Shown here: positions 1-12,781 of the stretch, piece by piece
Numbering within the stretch: the stretch's first letter is position 1
How the letters are laid out: the number at the start of each line of letters is the position of its first letter
NCBI GenBank assembly: GCA_021613535.1
Contig: CP075497.1
Coordinates: forward strand, 4,402,001 to 4,466,000
Length of the DNA: 64,000 bases
From: Adineta vaga
Taxonomy: Eukaryota; Rotifera
Direction: 5' to 3'
Notes under the pieces: model-generated
Databases searched by the model: none
What the model saw: the letters and a program-made list of their open reading frames with translations, nothing else
What the model was told of the DNA's origin: nothing
Position numbers and translations under genes: made by a program

Positions 1-919
1 AACAGAAGTGATTATTCGTGCACAAGATGATTCATTTCAATCATCATCATCAACATCTAATTCGAAAAGTAGTTCAAGTACAACAAGTCGTTCATCTCGT
101 CTTCATTTTTTAATGATGCAACAACATTCGGCTGTTAATTCGCCATTAATGTATTCTCGTTGTACTTCACTTGGATCATTATCAAGTTATGATATTCGAT
201 CTTCATGTAATGATTCTTATACATCTGAATGTAGTTCAGTAAAACCATCTGGAATAATTTCACCAAGTGATATACCGGATTCACCACCATGTGAACCTGA
301 AATACTTGAAGAAGAAGAAGAAGAAGAAGAATATCGACAGATAAGAACAAATAACCGAACATTAACAATGAATACAACAGCAAATAATAATCGAACAACA
401 ATATTAAGTGAAACAGTGATTGAAAAAACACTTACACTCAATCAACATGATTCATTTTCAAATCGAATTAATAATATTGATGATGAGTATCAAAATAGAA
501 GTCCAACATATTTACCTGATCATTCGAACTGGAACTCCAACCATATCAATAGTTCTTCTCATGAAAATGAACTTTGTTTTGATGATGATTATCCTCGAAT
601 ATTTAATAGTGAAATGGATGACGATGATTCTTTAATCGATGATCAAATTCAATATGATGCATCATTTACTGTTCCTTCTCATGAAAATCTTAGTGTTATC
701 ACAGAAGAATCATCATTTATTGAAGAAATCAATTCGAACGATGAAGCAAATAGTATTAAAATTCTCTATGATCTTATTAAAAAACCACATTGGACAAATA
801 AATCTACTTGTAATCAACAATTACCAATCAAATCTTCTTATCTTGAAGAAAATACCAATACTTCAATTAGCAGTAATCCAAGTAGTCTTAGTCTTGATAG
901 TAATGATGGGAATCAAACC

Positions 920-973
<54 letters not shown>

Positions 974-1493
974 TATGATCAAGAAAAAGGTCGACAATTA
1001 ATACAACGTCTTATTGAAGAAACTCTTGCTAGAAGGTAAAACGAACCGTTAGTACTTCTTTTTTTTCTATATTTTCTCTTTCTTCCAGATCTGTTCCAAC
1101 AGATTATCTTCATTCAACCTCGTGTGTACTTTGTCCATTGAATACACCAATGACTACAGCAACACGAAGTGTCTCATCTTCTTCGAGTTCAATATCTGCA
1201 TCGACAAAGTCTTGTACGTGTGTTACAAATCGATCGACAAATTCTGTTTCACAACCACAACGAAGCCGAAGTTCACCAGCTAGACCTTCGTCAACTAGTG
1301 TTGATGATTCAAAGCGACAAACAAGTCGACAGAAGGTATTTTTCTATTAAAAACAAACTTAATCTTCATATTTCGTCTTTGCTTTATTTACCTATCCTAG
1401 GAGAATACAGTGCATCACACTCGTACTTCATATTTACGTCTTCGTCAAGCTCAACAAAATAAACGATCCCATCAACATGATAAAAAATCCTAA
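1..1493 (+). CDS. APC: APC homologue, C-terminal part (5' partial)
   Basis: Scaffold of the beta-catenin destruction complex in Wnt signalling. The frame is open at base 2, so the gene starts upstream. Exons are 1-1035, 1089-1335 and 1401-1493, all GT-AG, ending in TAA at 1491. Near residue 40 of the visible part is SPLMYSRCTSLGSLSSYD, which closely matches the second 20-residue beta-catenin-binding repeat of vertebrate APC. It is followed by SGIISPSDIPDSP, nearly identical to the segment that follows that repeat in human APC. The rest is Ser- and acid-rich, with a Glu run and a run of about 18 Asp (920-971), then a basic Ser-rich tail. I see no SAMP (Axin-binding) motif, EB1 motif or terminal PDZ ligand. 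The identification rests on the repeat and the segment after it, which are distinctive. Confidence 0.82.
920..971 (+). repeat. GAT trinucleotide repeat encoding poly-Asp
   Basis: Near-perfect (GAT)n inside the APC-like coding sequence, translated as an Asp run. Its length is probably polymorphic. Confidence 0.9.
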
Positions 1494-3149
1494 TCAAATA
1501 TAATATTGTTTGAATTTCTTTTCTTTTTTTTGTATTACGTCTGTAAATTATGTATAGATTGTTGACGTAGGTGTGTCTCTCTTTTTTTGCTTCTATTTAA
1601 TAATAACAATATGACATAATTGGAAAAAATAAAATTAAGCGGAATGTTTCTTTTTTGTAAAAACTCTAAGAAACTCAAATACGAAAAAAAGTGAGAAAAT
1701 ATAGAAATGCAACAGCTACCTATGCTTTTGGTATATGAGGAATACGAGCTATGTACACCATATTTTTATTACATATACTTTCAACACTAGCCATATGCGT
1801 ATGCCTCTATCATTATTACCAAGTCGTACTCCTTTATAATCATGAATAACACCATTGCTATCGATTTTTCTCGGCATTTTTCAAAAAAATAATGGCATGT
1901 GTATAGAGTAAAAACAGAAACACATTATCGACGTCATTGATTTAAAAAGAAATATAATGTTTTGAAATCAATGACACAATCAAATTGCACTCCAGTTGAA
2001 ATACTTTTCAGAACACTATAGCATATAGAGTTCAGGCTAAAAACTATGTTTGCCATTTTGAAAACTATATATTTCTTGAATGAATAAATGTGAAAGTGTT
2101 ATCCACACGTTTTAATGGAACATGAACATCGAATTATAACTATACAAATGCATGAAACTGATTACAAACCAGAATATTGAACGATCAGATTTCACACTGA
2201 GAGTAGTATTTCGTTCTTTACTATCCTATCAATGGAATCAATCAAAAAACCAATTTTTCTTTCAAGAGCTGTCTCGAGTAATATAAAACAAATCGTATTT
2301 CAAAAGTAATGAAAAAGTTTGATTGATAGCATTCATACAAGGTTTTGTGATATGATTTAGCAAAAGCATTGAAGAACAAAGACGTGACAGGCACGCTCGG
2401 GCCAAACGTTGTGTACACGTGTGCTCGGAATTGGGAAACGAAACAATCAATACTCTTTATGTTCAAATACAACAAGTATGATCAATTATACACTTCTAAA
2501 TCAATTCTGTGCCAAAAAAGTGTCGCCAGTTGTCATCGCAATCTCCTTCTCTTGCAGTTCTATCACTAACAAGAGAAATTACAAGAGAAATTTATTTCTT
2601 ATACAATGTTCATTTTCTAAATGATTTATAAACAAATCGAGTAATTATTTCTGCAAATCTTTTTCATATGTGAGGCTGCAAAACCATTGGTTCAATGTAG
2701 CTTGAGGTATGTAAACGTTATTTTCTTTTTGTTGTTCTTGCGTCCGAGTGAACGAACAATCGGTCGTCCGTCTATTTTCTTCGCCCGTCCGTTTGTTCGT
2801 TCGTTCGTTCTGTTGGTCCATATGATTTTTTTTTCTTACTGTATCGATGTCGATTACTTGACTGGCACTTTTCATCGTTAAATTCTTTTCTCGTTCTCTC
2901 TCCATCATTTTTTTTTCTTTCTTTCTCTAACATTTTTCTATTTGCTTTCTTCTTCGTCTCTCGTAGAGTAACTACAACAGCGACATTGGCAGATATGTCG
3001 TGCGGACTTGATTCAATCTTGGTCAGATATTTATCGCCAACATTCTAATTAATTAAATAACAAAAATCTTCAAAAATGGTTTGTTCAAAATGATGAATCT
3101 TTTTTCTTGATAAGATAAAAACTGATTTTTTTCTTTGTATTAGATTGCA
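1494..3149. other. Intergenic APC-NLK
   Basis: This holds the APC 3' UTR and the NLK promoter or 5' UTR. A pyrimidine-rich tract at about 2880-2965 ends in an acceptor-like tag. No supported coding exon was found; open frames at 2242-2624 and 2645-2908 show no recognisable protein. Confidence 0.6.
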
Positions 3150-5052
<1,903 letters not shown>

Positions 5053-6437
5053 TAATTCTTTCTGTCTATATCTACTAATCTCACTTCTTTTTTACACACA
5101 CATATATATATATATATGTATATCTTTTAAAGAGATATATAATTTTTTTCCTCTCAAGTACTTAGATTTGTTTATGTACGTTCACTTCTCTCTCAGGGCT
5201 CAGTTCCTCTTCCGTTTTTTCTCTTTTGTGCATGTGTTTTTTTTCTCTTAACTCAGGTGCTTATCAATGAAAAACAAGATGTTTATGTGCGAACTTAGCT
5301 ACCGGTTTCTCTTTTCGTGGGTGTTTATTGCTCAAAGCTTCATCTCTATTCTCTTTTCTCACTGGTCAGATTTCCTTCATATGAGCATGTACACATCATC
5401 TTCTTTTTTGTGACATATTACGAAAAAGTTTCTTTTGTCTCTGTGTGTGTCAGATATTGTCTGATTCTTGGCGTTTATTTCTGTTTGTTCTCATTCTATG
5501 TCTATGAGCACGGCAATATCGAATAATAGATTAGCATTTATGTGGCATATATATATATATACTTGTATAACTTTTCTTTTCCTTTTTCTGTTGTTGTCGT
5601 CGTCGAACTGATAAAGATTAGTTAAACGTTTTTTTTCTTCTCCTCCTCTTGTCTATGATTATTTATTCTGTTTGTTGATTTGATGAATAAAACAAAGAAG
5701 TCATCGCAATTGGACTTGATTTGTTCTATCATTAAATCGATCTGTTTTGTTTCTTTTCGCTTGGTTTACCTTTTTTTTCTCGTGCCTCGTGTACATAGTT
5801 AGAAGAAGAAAAACAAATCAAAGACTTTTTGTTATTCCCTGTTCATTTCTTATTAGATCAGCCTGTTTTTTTTCTCGCTTCTTTGTTTTCTTTTTGTCTT
5901 TTTTTTCATATCTGTCTGGTAAAGAGAACGTGTGTGTATGTGTAAACGAAGAGAGAAAATGCAACAATAAAACAAAAACTAATAGAAACTAAAAATAAAA
6001 GTTTTATATGAATTCACTGTTTGTTTTGTTTACTACTAATCAGTTGCATGAAAAAGAAATCCAATGAAAGATCAGTTTGATTTACTATTGTTATAAGAAA
6101 AAGATGGCTTTGTATGGATGGATCAAAAGGATTTCGAAAGGATTATCATCGAATATCTTTACAAAAGAAGAAATACTTGTTTTTGTTATCCTTCAAAATA
6201 CTATTGATCAACATCGATAGTTAACGATGTTTATTTTAAACTAGATATTTTCGAAATTAATAAATTCAAAAAGATCGGTTTACCATTGAATAAACTTCGA
6301 TTAAACAACATATGAATTGTTTTCTTAGCCAAGTTTGAAAGATCATATGAAAATGTCTATGTTAGTAGTTGATATTGAATTGAATGTAACATTATAGGTG
6401 AATATAAGAAGTGTATTTGTCTTCTTGTTTTAGAAAT
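5053..6437. other. Intergenic NLK to JADE-like gene, pyrimidine-rich
   Basis: Very T-rich plus strand with short TA runs at 5101-5118 and 5550-5561 and several AATAAA-like signals (for example near 5686). It is most likely the NLK 3' UTR and spacer. Open frames here translate to Phe/Leu-rich low-complexity sequence and were not accepted. Confidence 0.6.
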
Positions 6438-8521
6438 ATGTTTTTAAATAATTCTCAATCAAATTTTAATATTATTCAACCTATCCCTCGTTTTTATACT
6501 TTTCGTTTTGGTCGACGTTGGAAAACTAATGATGATACCAGTGATAATCATCCTCGCGAATCGAAAATCAATCAGGTACTTCGAACTATCTAATTGACAG
6601 AATTATATTTCTTTTCAAATCAAAGATTGTTGAATTTTACTATGTTTTATCAATATCTTTTCTTTCGCTCTAGGTTATTCGATTACCAACAAAACATTCC
6701 AATGAAGATTCAAGTTCTTCTTTTCTTATAACTGGCATTCGAAACCGTGATTGGTATTTCGATGACGATCTTCAAGGTTCGGATGAGAAAAAATTGTCTC
6801 ACTCAAAATATCAATCAATACCATTAGTAGGAAATACAATTAAAAATCATATAGCAAAGTACGATTTATTAGAATAATAGTTCATTGTCTATTTTTTATT
6901 ATTTAGTTGTGTGATAGATAATAATGAAAATCAATATGAAGAATATGATCTTGATGAACAAGATTTTCAATGGCTAATCGCGTATAATCAATTTCGAATT
7001 CAAAAACGTAACAATTTTCGAATAAAAATTGTCTTGTAACGACCAATGATTTATCCTTTATAGAATTACCAGAACTTGACGAAAACATTTTTGAATATGT
7101 GATGCAACTACTTGAACAGCAATGTTTACAAGGAGTTCGACATAAAAATTATCAAGATACAATTCAATGTGATGCTTGTCATCGTGTAATGACGGTTTTC
7201 GTTCGTCAGAAAGAGGCTTTTTCATATGTGGATTATTTGTATTTAGATCGATGATGTTGATGATTTGATTCAATGTACACAATGCAAATCTATTGTTCAC
7301 AAAGTGAATAAAATGAAATTGAACATCCGAACCTAGTTTGTGTTTTTAGAAATGTTATGGAATAGATCGAAACGAGAATCAATGGATATGCAATTCATGT
7401 CGAGTTGATCATGATCAACATTCATGTTGTTTATGTGGAAAACATGACGGAATATTAAAAGTTTTGAAACTTTCATCATCGTAATATATTATCGATGCTG
7501 TAAATTGTATTGACATATTGATATTCTGTTTATAGAGATCAACAATGGGTTCATCTTTCATGTGCATTTTGGTTACCAACAGTTGAATTCGATGAAGAAA
7601 TGTCACCAAGTTTAAAAGATGTTTTAGTAGGAAATATTTTTCTCTTAAATATTAAGATATTTTGTAAATTTATATTTGAATAGCAAGATAATAGTACGTG
7701 TTTGTTATGTCAAAAAACAAATGGTGTGAAAATCAAATGTTGTTGGAAGAACTGTACTAATCAATTTCATGCAAAATGTGCATTTGAAACTGATCAAGAT
7801 ATGATCATTGCGGAAAGTGAAGATAAACTTTCTGTTCGTTTATTAGTATGTATTGTTTATATTTATTCATAATGATCTTTCAGATTTTGTCATATTAGGC
7901 ACTTTGTCAACGACATACAGAAAAAATTGATTTAGTTGAAAAACGATTACGGAGAAATCAATTTCTAGAAAATAAACAGAAAAGGTATGAAAAATGAAGG
8001 GTGATCTATTTTGTAAACATTCCAACTTCGTTTAGATTCGAACAATATGAATCCTATATTGATTTAGATGCAATTAATCAAGAAACATCAATTCTTCGTG
8101 ATGTGATTGAAAGTATTCATGCGTATTGGGTTCTCAAACGGCAGGTTAAGATACCTTTAATAACATTAACTTCAATTGATATTCTTCGTGGTTTTAGGCT
8201 AATGATTGTCGACCTTTGACTGATTTTCCAGATGATGTTTTCTATCATGATTATGATAAAAATATCAATTTAGTAGATTTTGCTCGACAATATCATTTAG
8301 ATCATCAGACTACTGATTCAAACGATGATATATCTAATATGCTACAATTTTTAGCAACAAATCCACCAACAACATCTTCGCCGATTATTAATCTTTTTAC
8401 GAAATTTGTTCGACGCCCTCGAGTATATTTTATGAACTATGAACGAAGTCAATTTTGTTTATTAGATGCAGAGAAAAAGAAACGTGATAGTGGTTTACAA
8501 TATTTAGGATCAGTGAAATGA
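6438..8521 (+). CDS. JADE/BRPF-like PHD-zinc knuckle-extended PHD protein
   Basis: JADE proteins are chromatin readers and scaffolds of the HBO1 histone acetyltransferase complex. Exons: 6438-6575, 6674-6858, 6907-7007, 7064-7185, 7247-7303, 7350-7480, 7536-7626, 7684-7845, 7899-7984, 8036-8144, 8198-8521, giving 501 residues. The segment YDLDEQDFQWL then LPELDE precedes the first finger, as in JADE. Finger 1 runs from CDAC through CTQC, HKKCYGI and WICNSC. A knuckle CCLCG and WVHLSCAFWLP follow, then an extended finger with CLLCQK and FHAKCAF. The JADE-like helix WVLKRQANDCRPL lies in the second half. The protein is shorter than vertebrate JADE and the N-terminal start is uncertain, because an acceptor-like tag lies 2 bases before the ATG. 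A BRPF or AF10-type assignment is less likely. Confidence 0.82.
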
Positions 8522-9390
8522 TGATAAGGAATGCGAGATTTCGCTATATTAACATGACTAATTTACCATGTCTTTGATTCTTTTTTCAATTGTAAAACTA
8601 TATGGTTTGTTTATTCTAATTAAAATCTCAAATGACATATCGAAATTATCACTATATTTTGGTAATAACAATCACTGTACTGTTAGCAATAATGCTTTTG
8701 TTTTCAGACCAAGACCAAACACATTTCAGTATTTTTTGTACTTAGAAAATCTTTCGATGACAAGAGTTAAACAACATTTTGCTCGTTGTTCAGCACAAAT
8801 TCCAACGAGTATATATTGACTTACGGAATCAGCGCATGATCGAACCAGTGAAAGAACATTCTAGTAAAAACAATTCTAATTTCAATTAGACTTAACAATG
8901 CTCGAGACAAATAATTTCAAGTGCAATGACGCAAATACATCAATGTAGAAAGATCGATTAGTTCAATTACTTGAAAGGCATAGAAACACGTCGAACATTT
9001 CTATTAACAGAACTATCAGTTAATAAGGTAAATAATAATTTACAAAGAACAACAGAATTGATATCATTGAACGAGTTCACTTTTTGTGCATATTCAAAGA
9101 ATCGATATACAAGAATGATAATAATAATAATCATATTTTACTAAATTTTAACACTATTCTGGTCCAGTTAATCTTATAAGATAAGATGAAGTGTTTATAA
9201 ACTTGCACAGAAAATCTTTAATAAAAATATTAACTATTAATTTTCAGAAATGTACCGAATACGTGATTATACAATTGATTTTACCTTGTGACGCTTAAAA
9301 GATAATTGAATATTTTATTACTGACTAACTTATTTAGACATATATATATATATATACGATTCAGAAGATGACATTTATTCTTTGAAATAA
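8522..9390. other. Intergenic JADE-like gene to GPCR
   Basis: AT-rich spacer with a short TA run at 9341-9356. An 83-codon open frame at 8568-8819 has no recognisable motif and could be a decayed exon. No supported gene. Confidence 0.55.
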
Positions 9391-10389
9391 ATGGCTCCAC
9401 GTCGTTCATCAGTTGTCACATCATTATTTACTTATTATCCTCTTTGTTTGACATGTGTAACAACCGTATTAAATACTTTCATAATAATAATTCTTTCTCA
9501 AAAAGTATTTCGTCAACGACCAACAATGTGTTATATGCTTGTCATAGCTTTTGTTGATATGTTTTTACTCTACGGGTGGAATTTAGATCATTTTTTTCGT
9601 TTAAAATTTGGTTTTGAAGTCGATCGTTTATCTGTTATATCTTGTAAATTATCGACATATTTCAATCATGTTTTAAGTCAATCATCTGCTTGGTTACGTG
9701 TATGGATGTGTGTTGATCGATTTTGTGCATTAAATCAAGTACGACAACGTCGTGCAGTTTATCAACATCGTCGTGTTGTTTTTCTTATTACTTTTACATT
9801 CATCACTATAATACTTCTCAATCTTCATCTACCAATATTTTCATGTTATGCATATATGCATCAGAATCAAACACGTATAGCTAGTGGATCACTTTATTTT
9901 CCATTGTATCCAGCATGGAGCTATATTAATCTTGCATTATATAATATTATACCGTTCATTCTTATGTTAATTTTTAATGCACTAATTATTCGACATTTGA
10001 TTTTAATTAAACGAACATCAACAATTCGACATTCACGTATTCGACATACATCAATTTCGATTCCAATACTTTTATCAGCATTTCTTTTTTGTTTAATGAC
10101 AACACCACCAGCAATCATCTGGGCGTTCTTCCATACACAAATTCGCTCAGATATATTTCAAGATTATCTTATAAGTTTAATTGATTCAATCAAATATACT
10201 TATCATTCTCTATCGTTTTTCTTATATTTTATAACATTGGTGGAATTTCGTCAGGAATTTTTCCGTTTAATACGTTGGCCATTTATAAATACAGATAGAT
10301 TGATGAAGATTATCAATTCTGTAACAAATGGAAGATCTCATCGATATCGAACACAATCAGTGCCAGTTGCAACAATTACAAAATCATAG
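9391..10389 (+). CDS. Rhodopsin-class GPCR, intronless
   Basis: Seven-transmembrane receptor of 332 residues in one exon, probably a peptide or amine receptor at the plasma membrane. The ligand cannot be told from sequence. Hydrophobic segments match TM1 (about 11-36), TM2 (about 46-63), TM3 (about 83-108), TM4 (about 131-153), TM5 (about 174-200), TM6 (about 224-246) and TM7 (about 262-285). The E/DRY position reads DRF within WMCVDRFCALNQ. A Cys at the top of TM3 (VISCKL) and one in extracellular loop 2 (FSCYAY) could form the usual disulphide. TM7 lacks NPxxY (FFLYFITLVEF), as in divergent FMRFamide-receptor-like GPCRs. The ATG follows an in-frame stop context and is a good start. Confidence 0.85.
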   Translation: MAPRRSSVVTSLFTYYPLCLTCVTTVLNTFIIIILSQKVFRQRPTMCYMLVIAFVDMFLLYGWNLDHFFRLKFGFEVDRLSVISCKLSTYFNHVLSQSSAWLRVWMCVDRFCALNQVRQRRAVYQHRRVVFLITFTFITIILLNLHLPIFSCYAYMHQNQTRIASGSLYFPLYPAWSYINLALYNIIPFILMLIFNALIIRHLILIKRTSTIRHSRIRHTSISIPILLSAFLFCLMTTPPAIIWAFFHTQIRSDIFQDYLISLIDSIKYTYHSLSFFLYFITLVEFRQEFFRLIRWPFINTDRLMKIINSVTNGRSHRYRTQSVPVATITKS

Positions 10390-10595
10390 ACGAACTCGAA
10401 ATAAACAAACTACACTGTTTTTGTATAACAAAACTAGTAAATTGAACGTTTTCAACAATAAAGTGGTTAACATAAAAACAGAGATGAGGTTAACATTGTT
10501 TCGAAATATTGATCTTAGTCAAATATCAATTTATTTTTATACACAAATATAGAAAATATATAACAAAAATAGTATTATATTCATTTTTCTGACTG

Positions 10596-11281
10596 TTAAT
10601 GCTTTTCTTGACACGTTATCGATGATGTTGTTTGTGTTGTTGCTGGAATAAATTTTCTTTTTAGTTCTTGATGACATTCATCGTTTGAATTGGAAGTATT
10701 AGTTGATGTTTCATCTGCATGAAAGCCAAGACCTTCATGATGTGTATGTAAAATTTTCGATTGTAAACATTCATTAAATTGTTTTTCTAAATCACGATTG
10801 ATTGTTTCATTCTCTATTTCTAATAAACTTCGAGTTTTATTCTATATATATATATGAAAAGAGAAACTGACTTGAACGAGAGTGCTTCTTTTCCGACGAA
10901 AGAACATCATCATGTGTATCTTTTATATCGGTACGATTTTCATTTATGTGTTTCTAAAAACAACAAAGAAATATTTTAAATCATAGTATTTATGTTTTGT
11001 ACTACTTTTGCACCCATTAATCGAAGAAATTTTTGTTTACGTTGCTCATCACCAAGATCAGCATGCTCCCAATCGTTAACTGTGTGAACCTAAATGAAAG
11101 AAAGATGATTTTATTGAAGATATACTAGCGAAATAAAGTGCTCTAAAGGTACCTCTTCAATAGCAATTTCATCATTATCATTTGTTCGATCAATATTATC
11201 AGAGTCGAACTTTTCGTCAAGATGTTCTCTAATGAAGTGTTTTGGTGAAGATAAAATATTTTTCTTCTCTATTGTGGACAT
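10596..11281 (-). CDS. SMAP: Small acidic protein (SMAP) family
   Basis: SMAP is a small conserved nuclear acidic protein of poorly known role. Exons (minus): 11281-11153, 11089-11006, 10953-10906, 10841-10596, giving 168 residues. The diagnostic block [20 protein letters not shown] matches the vertebrate [20 protein letters not shown], and a later GLGFH matches the CGLGFSE block. The third exon's donor (gttctt) is weak; it was chosen because it keeps the frame and gives a 64-base intron. The start MSTIEKK was preferred to an ATG 42 bases upstream. The gene is convergent with the GPCR. Confidence 0.83.
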
Positions 11282-11623
11282 AATTATGACAATCTGATTG
11301 AATAAAAACTTGGTTAATTTCACGTTCAGTTCAGTGTTCGCCGCCGGAATCTATTAGGATGACAGTTATAATGATCTATTGGTTTAGTTGGAAACTAATT
11401 ACGCAGTTATTCCGTTTAGATGTCGCTTGCGAACGACATCTCTTATTCAATATCATGAACACATAAAAAGAGATGAAGACTAAATTGTGTTCAATATTTT
11501 AAATTTATGCTTTCATAGCTAGTACTATATTTTCCCAAACGTCAATTGACTCATTCAGTAAAGTAGTTTTTTTTAAATGATAGTAGATAATTGTTTACTA
11601 CTGCGTAAAATATCCGTGTTATA
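11282..11623. other. Intergenic SMAP to DUF268 gene
   Basis: Short spacer between two minus-strand genes. Nothing recognised. Confidence 0.5.
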
Positions 11624-12781
11624 TTATGAGTTTTTACATCCAACTTTATTTTGTAATACTACAAATGGTTGCACTTCATAATTATAGATATCTTTTCCTA
11701 AATCTGTACCTAATACTTCAACAATATGAAAATATCGATACAATAGTGGTAAACGAATTGGCCCGTATAAACGATGTAAATTAAATTGTAAATGATCTTT
11801 GATATTAAGTGGTACACTTAGAAAAAGAAATCCACCAGGTTTCAACAGACATGTTATCTTTATCATCGTTTGAAAATCACCATATGCATTCAATGGATCA
11901 CGATAACGACCAAGACCATCATGTTCTAAACTACTATATGACCATACACTATCGAAGAATTCGCGATCATACGTTTCATTTTGTTGTTTTCGTGCAAACT
12001 CAGCATGCGTAATAGTTTTTAAACGAGGAACTTTCGAATGGATAGTTGCATATTCGATCGTTGTTATCATCGATGCATTGTATTCGATAAGCGCTGCTTC
12101 GATCCAAGGATTTCCAGTTCCAATTACTGCACATGTTTTATTGCTAACAGCCAATGACGTATACTTATCAAGAACCAAATAGATATCTTTATTATTATAG
12201 CTACCGTATTTCACTCGTTGTCGAAGTTGAATACGATACTTTTCGATTTCTTCAACTGTCCAATTTATAGACAAAACATCATCAGTACGAAAATCTTGTA
12301 GGCCATAACGAATTGGAATAGAATAATCCAATGTGAAATTAGATAGAAAATAATCAGGTATCCGTTTAATATGTTTTTCTGTAGGTGGTAAACTATCTTT
12401 GAGCCATGCATCATATGTTGGACAGTAATCAGGTTCAGGAGTGCAGTAAACTCCATACTTAACAAAAGCATGATGGAGAATACGAGGTAGAAACGAACAT
12501 GTTACAAATTCATTGTTGTGAGTATTTGGCCAAGGGCAATAACCTGCACAAACATATATGTTTCGAGTTTGGTTACATGGAGGATCTTTGATACCATTGA
12601 CTGAAAGATTTTGAGCATATACATAGAAGTTGATGAGCGTTCGTGGCGATGAAACAATTATTTTAGATGTTGCTTGCGGTGGAACAATTAGTGCGACTAT
12701 TGGTCTCTTCAAAAAGAATAATAATGTAAGAATAGATATTGCAGTAGATATGATGATAAAAAATGCATGTTGTCTATTCAT
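11624..12781 (-). CDS. DUF268 family membrane-anchored protein, methyltransferase-like
   Basis: Single-exon protein of 385 residues. An N-terminal hydrophobic anchor (about 6-33) suggests a type II Golgi/ER or secretory protein. The lumenal part has several N-glycosylation sequons and Cys pairs. The C-terminal half has AVIGTGNPWIEAALIEY, then SVWSYSSLEHDGLGRYRDPL and LLKPGGFLFLSVPL. These recall the SAM-dependent methyltransferase fold and the EHDGLGRY signature I associate with DUF268, a family described from nematodes. The reaction is unknown. The intronless structure contrasts with its intron-rich neighbours. Confidence 0.78.
   Translation of the reverse strand: MNRQHAFFIIISTAISILTLLFFLKRPIVALIVPPQATSKIIVSSPRTLINFYVYAQNLSVNGIKDPPCNQTRNIYVCAGYCPWPNTHNNEFVTCSFLPRILHHAFVKYGVYCTPEPDYCPTYDAWLKDSLPPTEKHIKRIPDYFLSNFTLDYSIPIRYGLQDFRTDDVLSINWTVEEIEKYRIQLRQRVKYGSYNNKDIYLVLDKYTSLAVSNKTCAVIGTGNPWIEAALIEYNASMITTIEYATIHSKVPRLKTITHAEFARKQQNETYDREFFDSVWSYSSLEHDGLGRYRDPLNAYGDFQTMIKITCLLKPGGFLFLSVPLNIKDHLQFNLHRLYGPIRLPLLYRYFHIVEVLGTDLGKDIYNYEVQPFVVLQNKVGCKNS

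Noticed and set aside
8568-8819. 83-codon frame after the JADE-like gene
   Set aside because: No motif; joining it to the JADE-like gene from a gt near 8512 does not give convincing protein. Kept only as a possible decayed exon.
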